Shown here one piece after another: positions 52,415 through 60,792 of a stretch of 64,000 nucleotides of DNA. The translations under genes and the position numbers were made by a program. A model generated the notes under the pieces. The model saw only the letters and a list, made by a program, of their open reading frames with translations. It did not search any database and was not told the origin of the DNA. The DNA is from Bacillota bacterium (GTDB lineage Bacteria; Bacillota; Clostridia; Christensenellales; Aristaeellaceae), in assembly GCA_023411175.1 (NCBI GenBank), contig JAEYPB010000017.1:42990-106989 (forward strand), given 5' to 3'. The first letter of the stretch is position 1; every line of letters starts with the position of its first letter.

Positions 52415-52638
52415 TTTTGGAGTGCCGAGCATAAAACATTCAGCTATATAGCCAATTTATTGCCATGCGAATCAATTATCTCATTTTTTAGTAATGCAAA
52501 ACGAGATTTCCCGTTTTATGTTCATGCCACTTTATAAAATTCACCCTTGTGAAGACGCCTTCGCCCGACCGTATGCTTCGTTCGTTGTCAGCGCCCGTGC
52601 AGACGACGGAGCGCTTCATGGAAAACAGCGTAAAACGC
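52415..52638. other. AT-rich divergent intergenic stretch
   Basis: Lies between the divergent sortase and aminopeptidase promoters. It is clearly more AT-rich than its surroundings, especially 52430-52550. I see no gene, RNA fold or repeat in it; short reading frames here lack ribosome-binding sites. Confidence 0.5.
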
Positions 52639-52666
52639 TTGCAAACCCGTCCGGTGTGGTGATACT
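52639..52666 (+). promoter_or_regulatory. Promoter of the M18 aminopeptidase gene
   Basis: TTGCAA (52639-52644), 16-bp spacer, GATACT (52661-52666), about 30 bases before the start codon. Confidence 0.55.
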
Positions 52667-52701
52667 ATGGGGGCGAATCTCACGAATTGAGGAGGCATAT
52701 C

Positions 52702-54081
52702 ATGGAGCCGAAGAACGCCTGGCTGACCTATTCGCAGGCCGACATTGAAAAAATGGAGGCGCTCAGCGCGCGGTACCGCGCTTTTCTGGACGCAGGCAAG
52801 ACCGAGCGCGAATGCGCCGCAAAAGTATTTGAAGAGGCCGTGACCGCCGGGTATCGGCCTTTGGAGGACGCGGTGCGCGCCGGAAAGCCGTTGAAACCCG
52901 GCGACAGGCTGATCTGCCTCAGCATGGGCAAGGCGCTCGCGCTGTTTCATGTCGGCAAAGCGCCGCTTGAGGAGGGCATGAACCTTCTGGGCGCGCACAT
53001 CGATTCCCCCCGTATCGACATCAAACAAAATCCCCTCTATGAGGAGGAAGGTCTTTGCTGTCTGGATACCCACTACTACGGCGGCATTAAAAAGTATCAA
53101 TGGCTGTCGATGCCGCTGGCGCTGCACGGCGTGGCCGTTAAAACCGACGGAACGACGGTTTCGATCACGGTGGGCGAAACCGACGGCGAGCCGGTTCTTG
53201 GCATATCAGACCTTCTGGCCCACCTCTCCAAGGATCAAATGGAAAAGAAGGCCACCGCGCTGATCGAAGGCGAGGCGATGGACGTCATCGTCGGCTCCCG
53301 CCCCCTGCCAGGCGACGAAAAGCAGCCCGTAAAGGCCTTCATCCTGAATCTTCTGAAGGATAAATACGGCCTTGAGGAAAAGGATTTTCTCTCCGCCGAA
53401 CTGGAGTTGGTGCCCGCCGGGCGCGCGAGAGACTTCGGTCTGGATTCCAGCATGATCATGGGGTATGGCCACGACGACCGCTGCTGCGCGTTTGCGGCCG
53501 CACAGGCGCTCTTAGGCTTTCAGGGGGTACCTGAGCGCACGCTGTGCGTGCTGCTCACCGACAAAGAGGAGATCGGCAGCGTCGGTGCCACCGGCATGCT
53601 GGCGCGCACTTTTGAAAATGCGGTTGCGGAGCTCGTCGCGCTTCAGGGCGGCGGGAGTCTCGCGGTGCGCCGCGCGCTGTCCCGTAGCCGCATGCTTTCC
53701 TGCGATGTGAGCGCCGCCTTCGACCCCAAGTTCCCGGAGGCGTTTGAAAAGAAAAACGCAGCCTACCTCGGCCGCGGCATCAGCCTCAATAAGTATACCG
53801 GCACCCGCGGGAAATACGACACCAACGACGCCAACGCGGAATTCATCGCAAGGGTGCTGGGCATCTTCGAAAGCGCGGGCGTCTGCTTTCAGACGGCGGA
53901 GCTGGGCAAGGTCGATCAGGGCGGCGGCGGCACCATCGCCTACATGTGCGCGCACTACGGCATGGAAGTGATGGACGCGGGGCTTCCGGTTCTTTCGATG
54001 CACGCGCCCTGGGAGATCATCAGCAAGGCCGACCTCTACGAATCACTCCGAGCGCTGGAGGCGTTTCTCGCCCGCGCCTGA
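52702..54081 (+). CDS. M18-family aminopeptidase
   Basis: 459-residue dinuclear-zinc aminopeptidase of the aspartyl aminopeptidase/Ape1 family. Metal and catalytic residues are visible: LLGAHIDSPRIDIKQNP (zinc His about 99 and Asp), LTDKEEIGSVGATGM (catalytic Glu and zinc Glu), LSCDVSAAFDPKFPE (zinc Asp) and VLSMHAPWEIISKADLY (zinc His near the C-terminus). It is probably cytosolic, forming a tetrahedral dodecamer that releases N-terminal acidic or neutral residues. ATG 52702 has GAGGAGG 6 bases upstream; the five-residue extension is rejected. Confidence 0.93.
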   Translation: MEPKNAWLTYSQADIEKMEALSARYRAFLDAGKTERECAAKVFEEAVTAGYRPLEDAVRAGKPLKPGDRLICLSMGKALALFHVGKAPLEEGMNLLGAHIDSPRIDIKQNPLYEEEGLCCLDTHYYGGIKKYQWLSMPLALHGVAVKTDGTTVSITVGETDGEPVLGISDLLAHLSKDQMEKKATALIEGEAMDVIVGSRPLPGDEKQPVKAFILNLLKDKYGLEEKDFLSAELELVPAGRARDFGLDSSMIMGYGHDDRCCAFAAAQALLGFQGVPERTLCVLLTDKEEIGSVGATGMLARTFENAVAELVALQGGGSLAVRRALSRSRMLSCDVSAAFDPKFPEAFEKKNAAYLGRGISLNKYTGTRGKYDTNDANAEFIARVLGIFESAGVCFQTAELGKVDQGGGGTIAYMCAHYGMEVMDAGLPVLSMHAPWEIISKADLYESLRALEAFLARA

Positions 54082-54121
54082 GTTCGGCAAAGCGTTTATC
54101 CAGATTGCTCAAACCGTCAGA

Positions 54122-54154
54122 AAATGCGTCCAGCCCTTCGGGCTGGACGCATTT
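54122..54154. terminator. Bidirectional terminator hairpin
   Basis: A 15-bp perfect stem (54122-54136 with 54140-54154) with a 3-base loop lies between the convergent aminopeptidase and hypothetical genes. The outer AAAT/ATTT gives short T-runs on both strands. Confidence 0.8.
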
Positions 54155-54184
54155 GTTCAGGCATCATGAGGATGAGCGCGGTCT

Positions 54185-54580
54185 TCAGCACAGATCCATG
54201 GCGTCCAACTGCCGGGCGAGTTTGTCCAGTTGCGCATCCTCCAGCGCGTCCGCGTAGAATGCGCAGCCATGGCCGGGCTCGTCGTCCACGCGCAGGATCA
54301 CCTCGCAGCGGATGCGCCCGCTGAGATCCCGGCGGCTGAAGGAAAGGGTAAAATCCGCCCGCTCCCCTTCCCTTCGGGCCGGCGCGTTGCTCCAGGAGAA
54401 TTCCCTCACGCCGTGGCGGGCAAATTGACTAAGCAATATGGACAGCGCCCGAACCCTGCTGTCCATCACGTAAAAAGGCACGGATTCCGCCGATACCCGT
54501 TCGGTCCGAACCTCGCAGGAAAGCTGGCAAAAGGGGTCCACCGCGTCGTGCCAGGTCATGACAAACTTCAGATCGTCCAC
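54185..54580 (-). CDS. Hypothetical protein (131 aa)
   Basis: Soluble acidic protein without signal peptide or membrane segment. It alternates strand-like and helical stretches (DDLKFVMTWHDAVDP, SVPFYVMDSRVRALSILLSQ, ADFTLSFSRRDLSGRIRC), ending in a helix DAQLDKLARQLDAMDLC. No family recognised. It starts with GTG 54580, GGAGAGG 5 bases upstream, and lies 30 bases after the methyltransferase gene on the same strand, so the two are probably cotranscribed. Confidence 0.7.
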   Translation of the reverse strand: MDDLKFVMTWHDAVDPFCQLSCEVRTERVSAESVPFYVMDSRVRALSILLSQFARHGVREFSWSNAPARREGERADFTLSFSRRDLSGRIRCEVILRVDDEPGHGCAFYADALEDAQLDKLARQLDAMDLC

Positions 54581-54610
54581 AAAAACCTCTCCAGCGCGGA
54601 TTCTCCCCGG

Positions 54611-55381
54611 TCAACCGCCTCGGCGCGCCAGGTAGATATCCATCGTATCGTGTATGCGGAGGACGCCGCCATGGGCTTCTATGGCAGCCACGATCTCATC
54701 CGAAAATTTCCGCCGCTCGGCCGTTTCCATGGCCATACGGTCCGAATACGTTGACAAAAGGCCCGCGTAGTCTTTCGCGTTCATGGTTCGCGTCCTGTAG
54801 AAAAGCCTCAATTCGATATCCGAAAAGCCGTGGCGCTCCAGCGCGTCCAGGGTTTTCCAACAGTCCTTCTCAGAGAACTCCACGGGGGGCGCATCCGAAA
54901 GCCCATACCGCTGATAGACGCTTTGAATCTCCATATGCAGCGGATCGTCCGCCCGGGAGACAAACGGCCGGTTCCAGAACAGCGCCACCGCGCCGCCGGG
55001 CTTCAAAAGCCGGTATACCTTCGGGAAACCCGCTTCCTCCGGGATCCAGTGAAACGCCGTGGCACTGTAGATCAGGTCGTATCGCTCTTCTGGTTCGAAA
55101 TTCTCAAAATCGCAGCAGACCACCTCAAAGTTGGCGTGCGCGCGGAATTTGCTTCTTGCGTAGACCGCGAGGTTCTCCCCAGGCTCCACGGCAGTCACGC
55201 GGCATCCTGTTTCGAGAATGGGCGGCGTGGCAAGGCCGGTTCCGATGCCGACTTCGAGCGCATGCATCGGCGCTTTCAGCCCGGCGTAGCGGAACATCTC
55301 GCCATACAATTCCGCCGCGTACCCGGGCCTGTACCGGTCATATCCCAGCGGGTCCTGATCAAACGCCATCCGCCTTTCCAT
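54611..55381 (-). CDS. Class I SAM-dependent methyltransferase
   Basis: 256 residues with the Rossmann methyltransferase core: motif I ALEVGIGTGLATPPILETG, VTAVEPGENL after strand 2, VVCCDFENFEPEERYDLIYS, and AFHWIPEEAGFPKVYRLLKP, typical of the small-molecule type 11/25 group. The substrate is unknown. Start 55381 is used; ATG 55369 (MAFDQDPLGYDRYRPGYAAE) is an alternative with GGAAAGGCGG upstream. It leads a two-gene unit with the 131-residue hypothetical protein. Confidence 0.85.
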   Translation of the reverse strand: MERRMAFDQDPLGYDRYRPGYAAELYGEMFRYAGLKAPMHALEVGIGTGLATPPILETGCRVTAVEPGENLAVYARSKFRAHANFEVVCCDFENFEPEERYDLIYSATAFHWIPEEAGFPKVYRLLKPGGAVALFWNRPFVSRADDPLHMEIQSVYQRYGLSDAPPVEFSEKDCWKTLDALERHGFSDIELRLFYRTRTMNAKDYAGLLSTYSDRMAMETAERRKFSDEIVAAIEAHGGVLRIHDTMDIYLARRGG

Positions 55382-55499
55382 CGTCAGCCCCCATTTCGTT
55401 TATCATATCATCTCTTCGAGCAAATGGCAAATCCCGTCTGCTTTGCTCCGGCGCATTCTCCCGCCTTGTCGGGGAAGACTACGGTCGGAGGTGGCGCGA

Positions 55500-56936
55500 A
55501 TGCAATCGATCTGGACAAACTGCAAAATCCCCGCGAGGCAGCGGCTTTCAAAGGACATCTCCGTCGATGTCGCCGTGATCGGCGGCGGCATGGCGGGCAT
55601 ATTGACCGCGTACCTTCTTGCAAAGCGCGGCGTCGACGTGGCCGTCCTGGAGGCGGAGCGGATCGGCAGCGGGCAGACCGCAGGAACCACCGCCAAGATC
55701 ACCTCCCAGCACGGTCACGTATATGCGCGGCTGATCGAGCAAGTCGGCCGCGAGCGCGCGGAGCAGTATGCCCGGATCAATCAAGCGGCCATCGCGGAAT
55801 TTGAGCGCATCATCGCGCAGGAAAACATTTCCTGCGACTTTGAGAAGCGGCCCGCATTCCTCTACAGCACCCGCGAGACCGCGCCGCTTGAGGCAGAATA
55901 CCTTGCCGCCCGGAGCCTTTCGCTGCCCGCGACCTTCGTTCAGCCGGGAGAACTGCCCTTCCCCGCTGTCGGCGCGGTGAAATTTACCGATCAAGCTCAG
56001 TTTCATCCCCTCAAGTTTTTGAAGGCCGTTTCCGAAAAGGTTACGGTCTACGAGCATTCAAGGGTGGAGCGCGTCGAGCCGGACGCTCTCCATACCGAAA
56101 AACACACCGTTCGCGCGCGGCACATCGTTTTCGCGTCCCATTATCCCTTCGTCAACAAACCCGGGTATTATTTTGCCCGGATTCACCAGGAACGCTCTTA
56201 CGTCGTGGCGCTGGTAGATGCGCCCAGGCTGCCGGGCATGTACGTCAGCATGGACGATGACGGACACTCCATCCGGATGCACGGAAAAACCCTGCTGCTG
56301 GGCGGCGAAAACCACCGGACGGGCGAGAACATCCCGGGGCGCTACGACGCGCTTCTGGAAGCGGCGGCAGTGATGTTCCCCGGCGCCCGGGAGGTTGCGC
56401 GCTGGTCGGCGCAGGACGCGATCACGCTGGACGGCATCCCTTTCATCGGGCGGTACGCGCGCTCCCGGCCGTCATGGCACGTCGCCACCGGCTTCATGAA
56501 ATGGGGCATGACCACTTCCATGGCCGCCGCGATGATCCTGACCGACGACATCACCGGTAAGCGCAACAAATGCGCCACGGTGTTCCGACCGCAGCGATTT
56601 TCCACCGCAGAACTTCCGCAGCTTACAAGAGACGGCGCTCAGGCGGTCAAAGGACTGGTGCTATCGGCCGCGCCACCGGAGATGGCGCTGGACGCGCTCC
56701 CCGCCGGGCACGGCGGCGTGGTAGACGCGGGCGGACGGAAGCTGGGCGCGTACCGTGACCCGGCGGGCAAGGTGTATCTGGTTACCACCCGTTGTCCGCA
56801 CTTGGGCTGTGAACTCAACTGGAATCAGGATGAGCTCAGTTGGGACTGCCCCTGCCACGGTTCGAGATTCGCTTATGACGGCCGTCTTCTGAGCGGTCCG
56901 GCACAGGAGGGCATCAAAGTTGATGGGGCGCTTTGA
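55500..56936 (+). CDS. FAD-dependent oxidoreductase with C-terminal Rieske domain
   Basis: 478 residues. A DadA-type FAD domain comes first (VDVAVIGGGMAGILTAYLLA, then LEAERIGSGQTAGTTAKITS). At the C-terminus (about 430-470) is a Rieske [2Fe-2S] domain with CPHLGC and CPCHGSRFAYDG. Such fusions are thought to oxidise amines or similar substrates and pass electrons through the Rieske centre; the substrate is unknown. ATG 55500 has GGAGGTGG upstream; the extension to 55443 is rejected. It overlaps the tocopherol-cyclase-like gene by 14 bases, so the two form an operon. Confidence 0.9.
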   Translation: MQSIWTNCKIPARQRLSKDISVDVAVIGGGMAGILTAYLLAKRGVDVAVLEAERIGSGQTAGTTAKITSQHGHVYARLIEQVGRERAEQYARINQAAIAEFERIIAQENISCDFEKRPAFLYSTRETAPLEAEYLAARSLSLPATFVQPGELPFPAVGAVKFTDQAQFHPLKFLKAVSEKVTVYEHSRVERVEPDALHTEKHTVRARHIVFASHYPFVNKPGYYFARIHQERSYVVALVDAPRLPGMYVSMDDDGHSIRMHGKTLLLGGENHRTGENIPGRYDALLEAAAVMFPGAREVARWSAQDAITLDGIPFIGRYARSRPSWHVATGFMKWGMTTSMAAAMILTDDITGKRNKCATVFRPQRFSTAELPQLTRDGAQAVKGLVLSAAPPEMALDALPAGHGGVVDAGGRKLGAYRDPAGKVYLVTTRCPHLGCELNWNQDELSWDCPCHGSRFAYDGRLLSGPAQEGIKVDGAL

Positions 56937-57777
56937 GGGGTACTACTTTAAACAAGGCAGAGGCAAAAACGTCATCGCCTTCATCGCCGCAACCGGCCAG
57001 GATGGGTCGGGAATTCCTTTTGCGTCGGTACAGGTGGTCACGCCCGACATCACATTTTCCGCGGATTATCCGCCGGAGAAGGCTCAGGTGCACGCAGGCA
57101 TCCCGGAAATCCGCATCGGTCCCAACCGGATGGGCATGGGTGGTTTGGTGGTGGACATCGAAGGCGGCGGCCATTCGGTTTGGGGCGCGCTGGCTTTCGG
57201 CCCGCCGACGCAGCCCAAGACCGATGTGATGGGCCCGTTTCGATTTCTCCCCGGCCTTGAGTGCCGCCATAGCGTCGTCAGCCTTCTGCATGAAGTGCGC
57301 GGCCAGTTGATTGTGGACGGCCTAAAGAGAACTTACATCGGCGCACCCGGATATATTGAGGGCGATGCCGGGCGCTCTTTTCCAGCGCGCTATCTTTGGA
57401 CGCATTGCTTTCCGCCGCAGAACGAGCCGCGATCCCTCATGCTGTCGGTGGGGGAAATCCCCTATGCTTTTTCGCGCTTCACGGGCGTTTTGGCGCTGAT
57501 CCGGTTTTCCTACTGGGAACTTCGGCTGGCCACGTATCTGGGCGCAAAAGTTGTCGAAAACCGGGACGGGCGCGTCGTCGTGCGGCAGGGCGAGTGGACG
57601 CTGACCGCCACTTTCGATCTGTCCCAGCGCGTGTCGCTCAGCGCGCCGGTGGACGGGCGCATGTCGCGCGCTGTCGGCGAGTGCCTTTCGGGAAGCGCGC
57701 GCTACCGCCTGACAAAGGGCGGCCGCGCAGTCTTTGACTTTGAATCAGCGGACGCAAGCTTCGAATACGAATACTGA
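56923..57777 (+). CDS. Tocopherol-cyclase-family protein
   Basis: About 284 residues. The start GRFEGYYFKQGRGKNVIAFI, then VWGALAFGPPTQPKTDVMGP, FLPGLECRHSVVSLLHEV and RSFPARYLWTHCFPP match the tocopherol cyclase-like family also found in Firmicutes, where no tocopherol is made. Probably binds or modifies a lipid or prenyl compound; true function unknown. ATG 56923 is used, TTG 56920 is possible. It overlaps the upstream FAD/Rieske gene, and its stop codon is part of the first LexA box of the next operon. Confidence 0.85.
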   Translation: MGRFEGYYFKQGRGKNVIAFIAATGQDGSGIPFASVQVVTPDITFSADYPPEKAQVHAGIPEIRIGPNRMGMGGLVVDIEGGGHSVWGALAFGPPTQPKTDVMGPFRFLPGLECRHSVVSLLHEVRGQLIVDGLKRTYIGAPGYIEGDAGRSFPARYLWTHCFPPQNEPRSLMLSVGEIPYAFSRFTGVLALIRFSYWELRLATYLGAKVVENRDGRVVVRQGEWTLTATFDLSQRVSLSAPVDGRMSRAVGECLSGSARYRLTKGGRAVFDFESADASFEYEY

Positions 57778-57787
57778 ACACCTGTTC
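57776..57787. promoter_or_regulatory. LexA (SOS) box 1
   Basis: GAACACCTGTTC fits the Gram-positive SOS box GAAC-N4-GTTC. It lies 26 bases upstream of the -35 of the radical SAM operon. Confidence 0.7.
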
Positions 57788-57812
57788 GATTCACATTTAA
57801 TGCCGTGTTCGG

Positions 57813-57842
57813 TTGCGAAAATGTGGTTTTGTCTGTTATAAT
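57813..57842 (+). promoter_or_regulatory. Promoter of the radical SAM/DUF4130 operon
   Basis: TTGCGA (57813-57818), 18-bp spacer, TATAAT (57837-57842), expected start near 57849. A LexA box lies on each side. Confidence 0.75.
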
Positions 57843-57850
57843 CCACACAA

Positions 57851-57862
57851 GAACATACGTTC
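57851..57862. promoter_or_regulatory. LexA (SOS) box 2
   Basis: GAACATACGTTC, extended to AGAACATACGTTCG, matches the Bacillus box CGAACRNRYGTTCG at 13 of 14 positions. It covers the expected transcription start, where LexA would block the promoter. Confidence 0.85.
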
Positions 57863-57890
57863 GGTTTTCTGGAAGCGAGGAGAAAATGCA

Positions 57891-59183
57891 ATGGAAGCCC
57901 TGGAAAAGCTGACACTTTTGACCGACGCCGCCAAGTATGACGTGGCCTGCACGTCCTCGGGCGTCAACCGCTCCGGGCGGAGCGCATCGATGGGCAGCGC
58001 CGCCGCCTGCGGAATCTGCCACAGCTTTGCCGGCGACGGGCGCTGCATCTCCCTTCTGAAGGTGCTCATGTCCAGCGCCTGCCGGTACGATTGCGCCTAT
58101 TGCGTCAACCGCCGCTCCAACGATACGCCCAGGGCCACCTTCAAACCCCGGGAACTGGCGGATCTCACGATGGCCTTCTACCGCAGAAACTACATCGAAG
58201 GGCTGTTTCTAAGCTCCGCCGTGACGGGAACCGCGGACCACACCTGCGAGTTGATGATCGAAACGCTCCGGATCCTGCGGGAGGAATACCGCTTTGGCGG
58301 CTACATTCACGCCAAGGCCATCCCCGGCGCGGATCCCCTTCTGATCGAGCGCATGGGCCTCTTTGCCGACCGCATGAGCGTCAACATTGAACTGCCGTCG
58401 CAGGAGAGCCTTCGCCTGCTCGCACCGGAGAAGAACCGCGCAAACATCCTGGGCCCGATGAAGCGCATCGCAGGCGGCATCACGGAAAACAGCCGGGCGC
58501 TGGCGCTCTACCGCAACGCGCCGCGCTTCGCGCCCGCAGGCCAGTCCACTCAGATGATCGTCGGCGCAACGCCGGAGAGCGACCGCACCATTTTGACGCT
58601 GGCGGAGGCGCTGTACGGCCGCTTCAACCTGAAGCGCGTGTTCTACTCGGCCTACATCCCCCTGAACGCCGACAGGCTCCTGCCGCCCATCGGCACGCCG
58701 CCGCCGCTACTGCGTGAACACAGGCTATATCAGGCGGATTGGCTGCTCCGCTTCTACGGTTTCAAGGCCGACGAACTGCTGGACGATCAAAGGCCGAACC
58801 TGGACCCCGGTCTCGACCCCAAGTGCAACTGGGCGGTAGGCCATCTCGACCAGTTCCCGGTCGATGTCAACCGGGCTCCTTATGAAATGCTCCTCAGGGT
58901 GCCGGGCGTCGGCGTAAAGAGCGCCGGGCGCATCCTGCAGGCACGGCGGCACGGCGCGCTGGACTTCGAGGCGCTCCGAAAGATCGGCGTCGTTTTAAAG
59001 CGCGCGCAGCACTTTCTGACCTGCTCGGGGAAGCCGCTCATCCGCCTGTATCTGGACAATCAGGCCATGTTGACCAGCATCCTGTCCGACCGGGCGACCA
59101 TCATCGGCGAGCGGTCTGTGCAACTTTCGCTGCTCGACCCAACGGAGGAGGACCTTCAAAAATGCCTTACAGGACAGATATAG
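57891..59183 (+). CDS. Putative DNA modification/repair radical SAM protein (TIGR03916-type)
   Basis: 430 residues. The radical SAM cluster cysteines are in SSACRYDCAYCVNRR (C64, C68, C71; CX3CX2C), preceded by a further Cys pair in AACGICHSF and one in GRCISLL. A C-terminal helix-hairpin-helix (DVNRAPYEMLLRVPGVGVKS, about 323-345) points to DNA binding. The family is linked to uracil-DNA-glycosylase-type genes and annotated as DNA repair or modification, but its reaction is unknown. ATG 57891 follows GAGGAG. Two LexA boxes flank the promoter. It overlaps the DUF4130 gene by 22 bases. Confidence 0.9.
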   Translation: MEALEKLTLLTDAAKYDVACTSSGVNRSGRSASMGSAAACGICHSFAGDGRCISLLKVLMSSACRYDCAYCVNRRSNDTPRATFKPRELADLTMAFYRRNYIEGLFLSSAVTGTADHTCELMIETLRILREEYRFGGYIHAKAIPGADPLLIERMGLFADRMSVNIELPSQESLRLLAPEKNRANILGPMKRIAGGITENSRALALYRNAPRFAPAGQSTQMIVGATPESDRTILTLAEALYGRFNLKRVFYSAYIPLNADRLLPPIGTPPPLLREHRLYQADWLLRFYGFKADELLDDQRPNLDPGLDPKCNWAVGHLDQFPVDVNRAPYEMLLRVPGVGVKSAGRILQARRHGALDFEALRKIGVVLKRAQHFLTCSGKPLIRLYLDNQAMLTSILSDRATIIGERSVQLSLLDPTEEDLQKCLTGQI

Positions 59184-59986
59184 TCTACCGCTATGACGGC
59201 ACGCTGGACGGCTTCCTTTGCTGCGTGTACGAAAGCTATTCATGCCGCGAAATGCCCGCCGCCATCCTCAGCCCGGACGACGATCAGCTTTCGCTCCTGC
59301 CCACCCGGGAGATCGAGACCGATGTTTTTCGCGCGGCGCGGGTGCTCAAATCGATCCCTGCGCGCATCTCGGAGGATGCGCTGTACCTTGTGGAGCGGGC
59401 CATGCTGACCTGCCTGCCCGACAAGGAAAAGCGCCTTCTGGAGTTTTTGCGCCTGGGCTACAAACGGGGCGCGATGGTGATGGACATGCTGCACGACGAC
59501 ACCGTCGCGCCGCTCCTCGCCGCGGTCAACCACCTGGGCCGCGAGGCGCACCTCTTCCTGGGCTTCGTTCGATTCACGCAGAACGCGGGTGTGCTGGCCG
59601 CCGTCATTGAGCCGAAAAACCGCGTGCTACCGCTGATTTCCCAGCACTTCATCGACCGCTACCCAAATGAGGCGTTCATCATCTTCGACCGGACGCACCG
59701 TGAGGCGCTGGTCGCCCAAAATGGCCGGGGGCGAATCGCGCCGCTATTGTCGCTTGAGCTTCCGGAGCCGGACGATCTCGAGCGCGCCGTGCGCGCGCTG
59801 TGGCGCAGGTTTCATCAGGCCGTCGGGATCGCACAGCGGAAGAACCCCGCCTGTCAGCGCACCCATCTGCCGCTTCGCTACCGCCGCGTCATGACCGAGT
59901 TCGAGCGGGATCCCGCAAGCGAAGCGGATCGGCCCATCCCGCCGGATATACTTTCCGCAAATCACGCCCGGCTCCCGGGCGTATGA
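59162..59986 (+). CDS. DUF4130 probable DNA metabolism protein (TIGR03915-type)
   Basis: 274 residues, the usual partner of the radical SAM protein. N-terminal DIVYRYDGTLDGFLCCVYES, then KRLLEFLRLGYKRGAMVMDM, HLFLGFVRFTQNAGVLAAVI, EPKNRVLPLISQHFIDRYPN and FIIFDRTHREALV. In many bacteria this domain is fused to a UDG-superfamily domain; here the conserved part ends and only a short extension follows (KNPACQRTHLPLRYR), so no glycosylase domain is present. GGAGGAGG precedes the ATG inside the radical SAM gene. Cotranscribed and translationally coupled. Confidence 0.88.
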   Translation: MPYRTDIVYRYDGTLDGFLCCVYESYSCREMPAAILSPDDDQLSLLPTREIETDVFRAARVLKSIPARISEDALYLVERAMLTCLPDKEKRLLEFLRLGYKRGAMVMDMLHDDTVAPLLAAVNHLGREAHLFLGFVRFTQNAGVLAAVIEPKNRVLPLISQHFIDRYPNEAFIIFDRTHREALVAQNGRGRIAPLLSLELPEPDDLERAVRALWRRFHQAVGIAQRKNPACQRTHLPLRYRRVMTEFERDPASEADRPIPPDILSANHARLPGV

Positions 59987-60001
59987 AGGAGGAGCTAGCT
60001 C

Positions 60002-60472
60002 ATGAAATTTGTAACCTCACTCATTGCGGTCAAGGATGTGGACATCTCCAAGGCGTTCTACTGCGGCCTGTTTGAGCAAAAGGTGGTGCTCGACCTCGGC
60101 TGGAACGTGACCTTCAGCGGCGGATTTTCCATTCAACAGAACTTTGGATGGCTGCTGGGCTTGCCGGTGGAATCGGTGGTTACCCAGGCGCACAACATGG
60201 AGCTCTACTTCGAGGTGGACGACTTTGACGCCTTCCTTGTCGAACTCTCCGCCCAGCCGGAGATCCGACAGGTGCATCCGCCGAAAAAGCATGACTGGCA
60301 ACAGCGCGTCGCCAGACTCTACGACCCGGACGGCCACATCATCGAAGTGGGCGAATCCATGGCCGTCATCGCGCGCCGTTACCTGGCGGAGGGCAATTCG
60401 GTCGAGGAAACCGCCAAGACCATACAACACCCCGTCGCTTTTGTGGAAGCCGCGGCAAATGGTAAGATCTGA
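60002..60472 (+). CDS. VOC-family (glyoxalase-like) protein
   Basis: 156 residues with the beta-alpha-beta-beta-beta repeats of the vicinal oxygen chelate fold: TSLIAVKDVDISKAFYCGLF, NMELYFEVDDFDAFLVELS and ARLYDPDGHIIEVGES. Typical metal-ligand positions (His near the start, Glu in the last strand) are only partly kept; EVGE supplies the C-terminal Glu. It may be a small-molecule binding or resistance-type protein. Strong AAGGAGGAG before the ATG. It lies 15 bases after the DUF4130 gene and may be read from the same SOS promoter. Confidence 0.82.
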   Translation: MKFVTSLIAVKDVDISKAFYCGLFEQKVVLDLGWNVTFSGGFSIQQNFGWLLGLPVESVVTQAHNMELYFEVDDFDAFLVELSAQPEIRQVHPPKKHDWQQRVARLYDPDGHIIEVGESMAVIARRYLAEGNSVEETAKTIQHPVAFVEAAANGKI

Positions 60473-60523
60473 CCCCTGAGGATTCATCGCACCAGGCGTG
60501 CCCTGCGGGGGCTTTATGAGCCT

Positions 60524-60783
60524 TGAGGCCGACCGGTTCGCCCGGTCGGCCTCAAGGCATTGAAAAATCCTGAGGCTTTTCCGATGCAAAGGGGAATCCT
60601 GCGTGCGCCTGAAATCCTTCGAGATTTCCGGGCGTCGCACTGACCAAAAACGTGGATAGCGCCACCAGTATGCGTACTGGTGGCGCTATCCCGTTCCCGG
60701 CGTACACGCCGCCGGGAACGATTGAAATCTTACGGGGACTATGTTGATGGTCTGAGGCCGACCGGTTCGCCCGGTCGGCCTCA
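60524..60783 (+). repeat. Hairpin-bracketed dispersed repeat, copy C
   Basis: Core of 198 bp (60555-60752) bracketed by two identical 31-base hairpins (60524-60554 and 60753-60783). Left and right hairpins extend with different extra pairs (CCT/AGG left, C/G right). The 17-bp inner hairpin (60660 region) is perfect here, and the 11-bp hairpin (60692-60702 with 60710-60720) carries a T-A pair where copies A and B have G-C. It lies between the convergent VOC and LCP genes. Confidence 0.85.
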
Positions 60784-60792
60784 GAGTGTATT

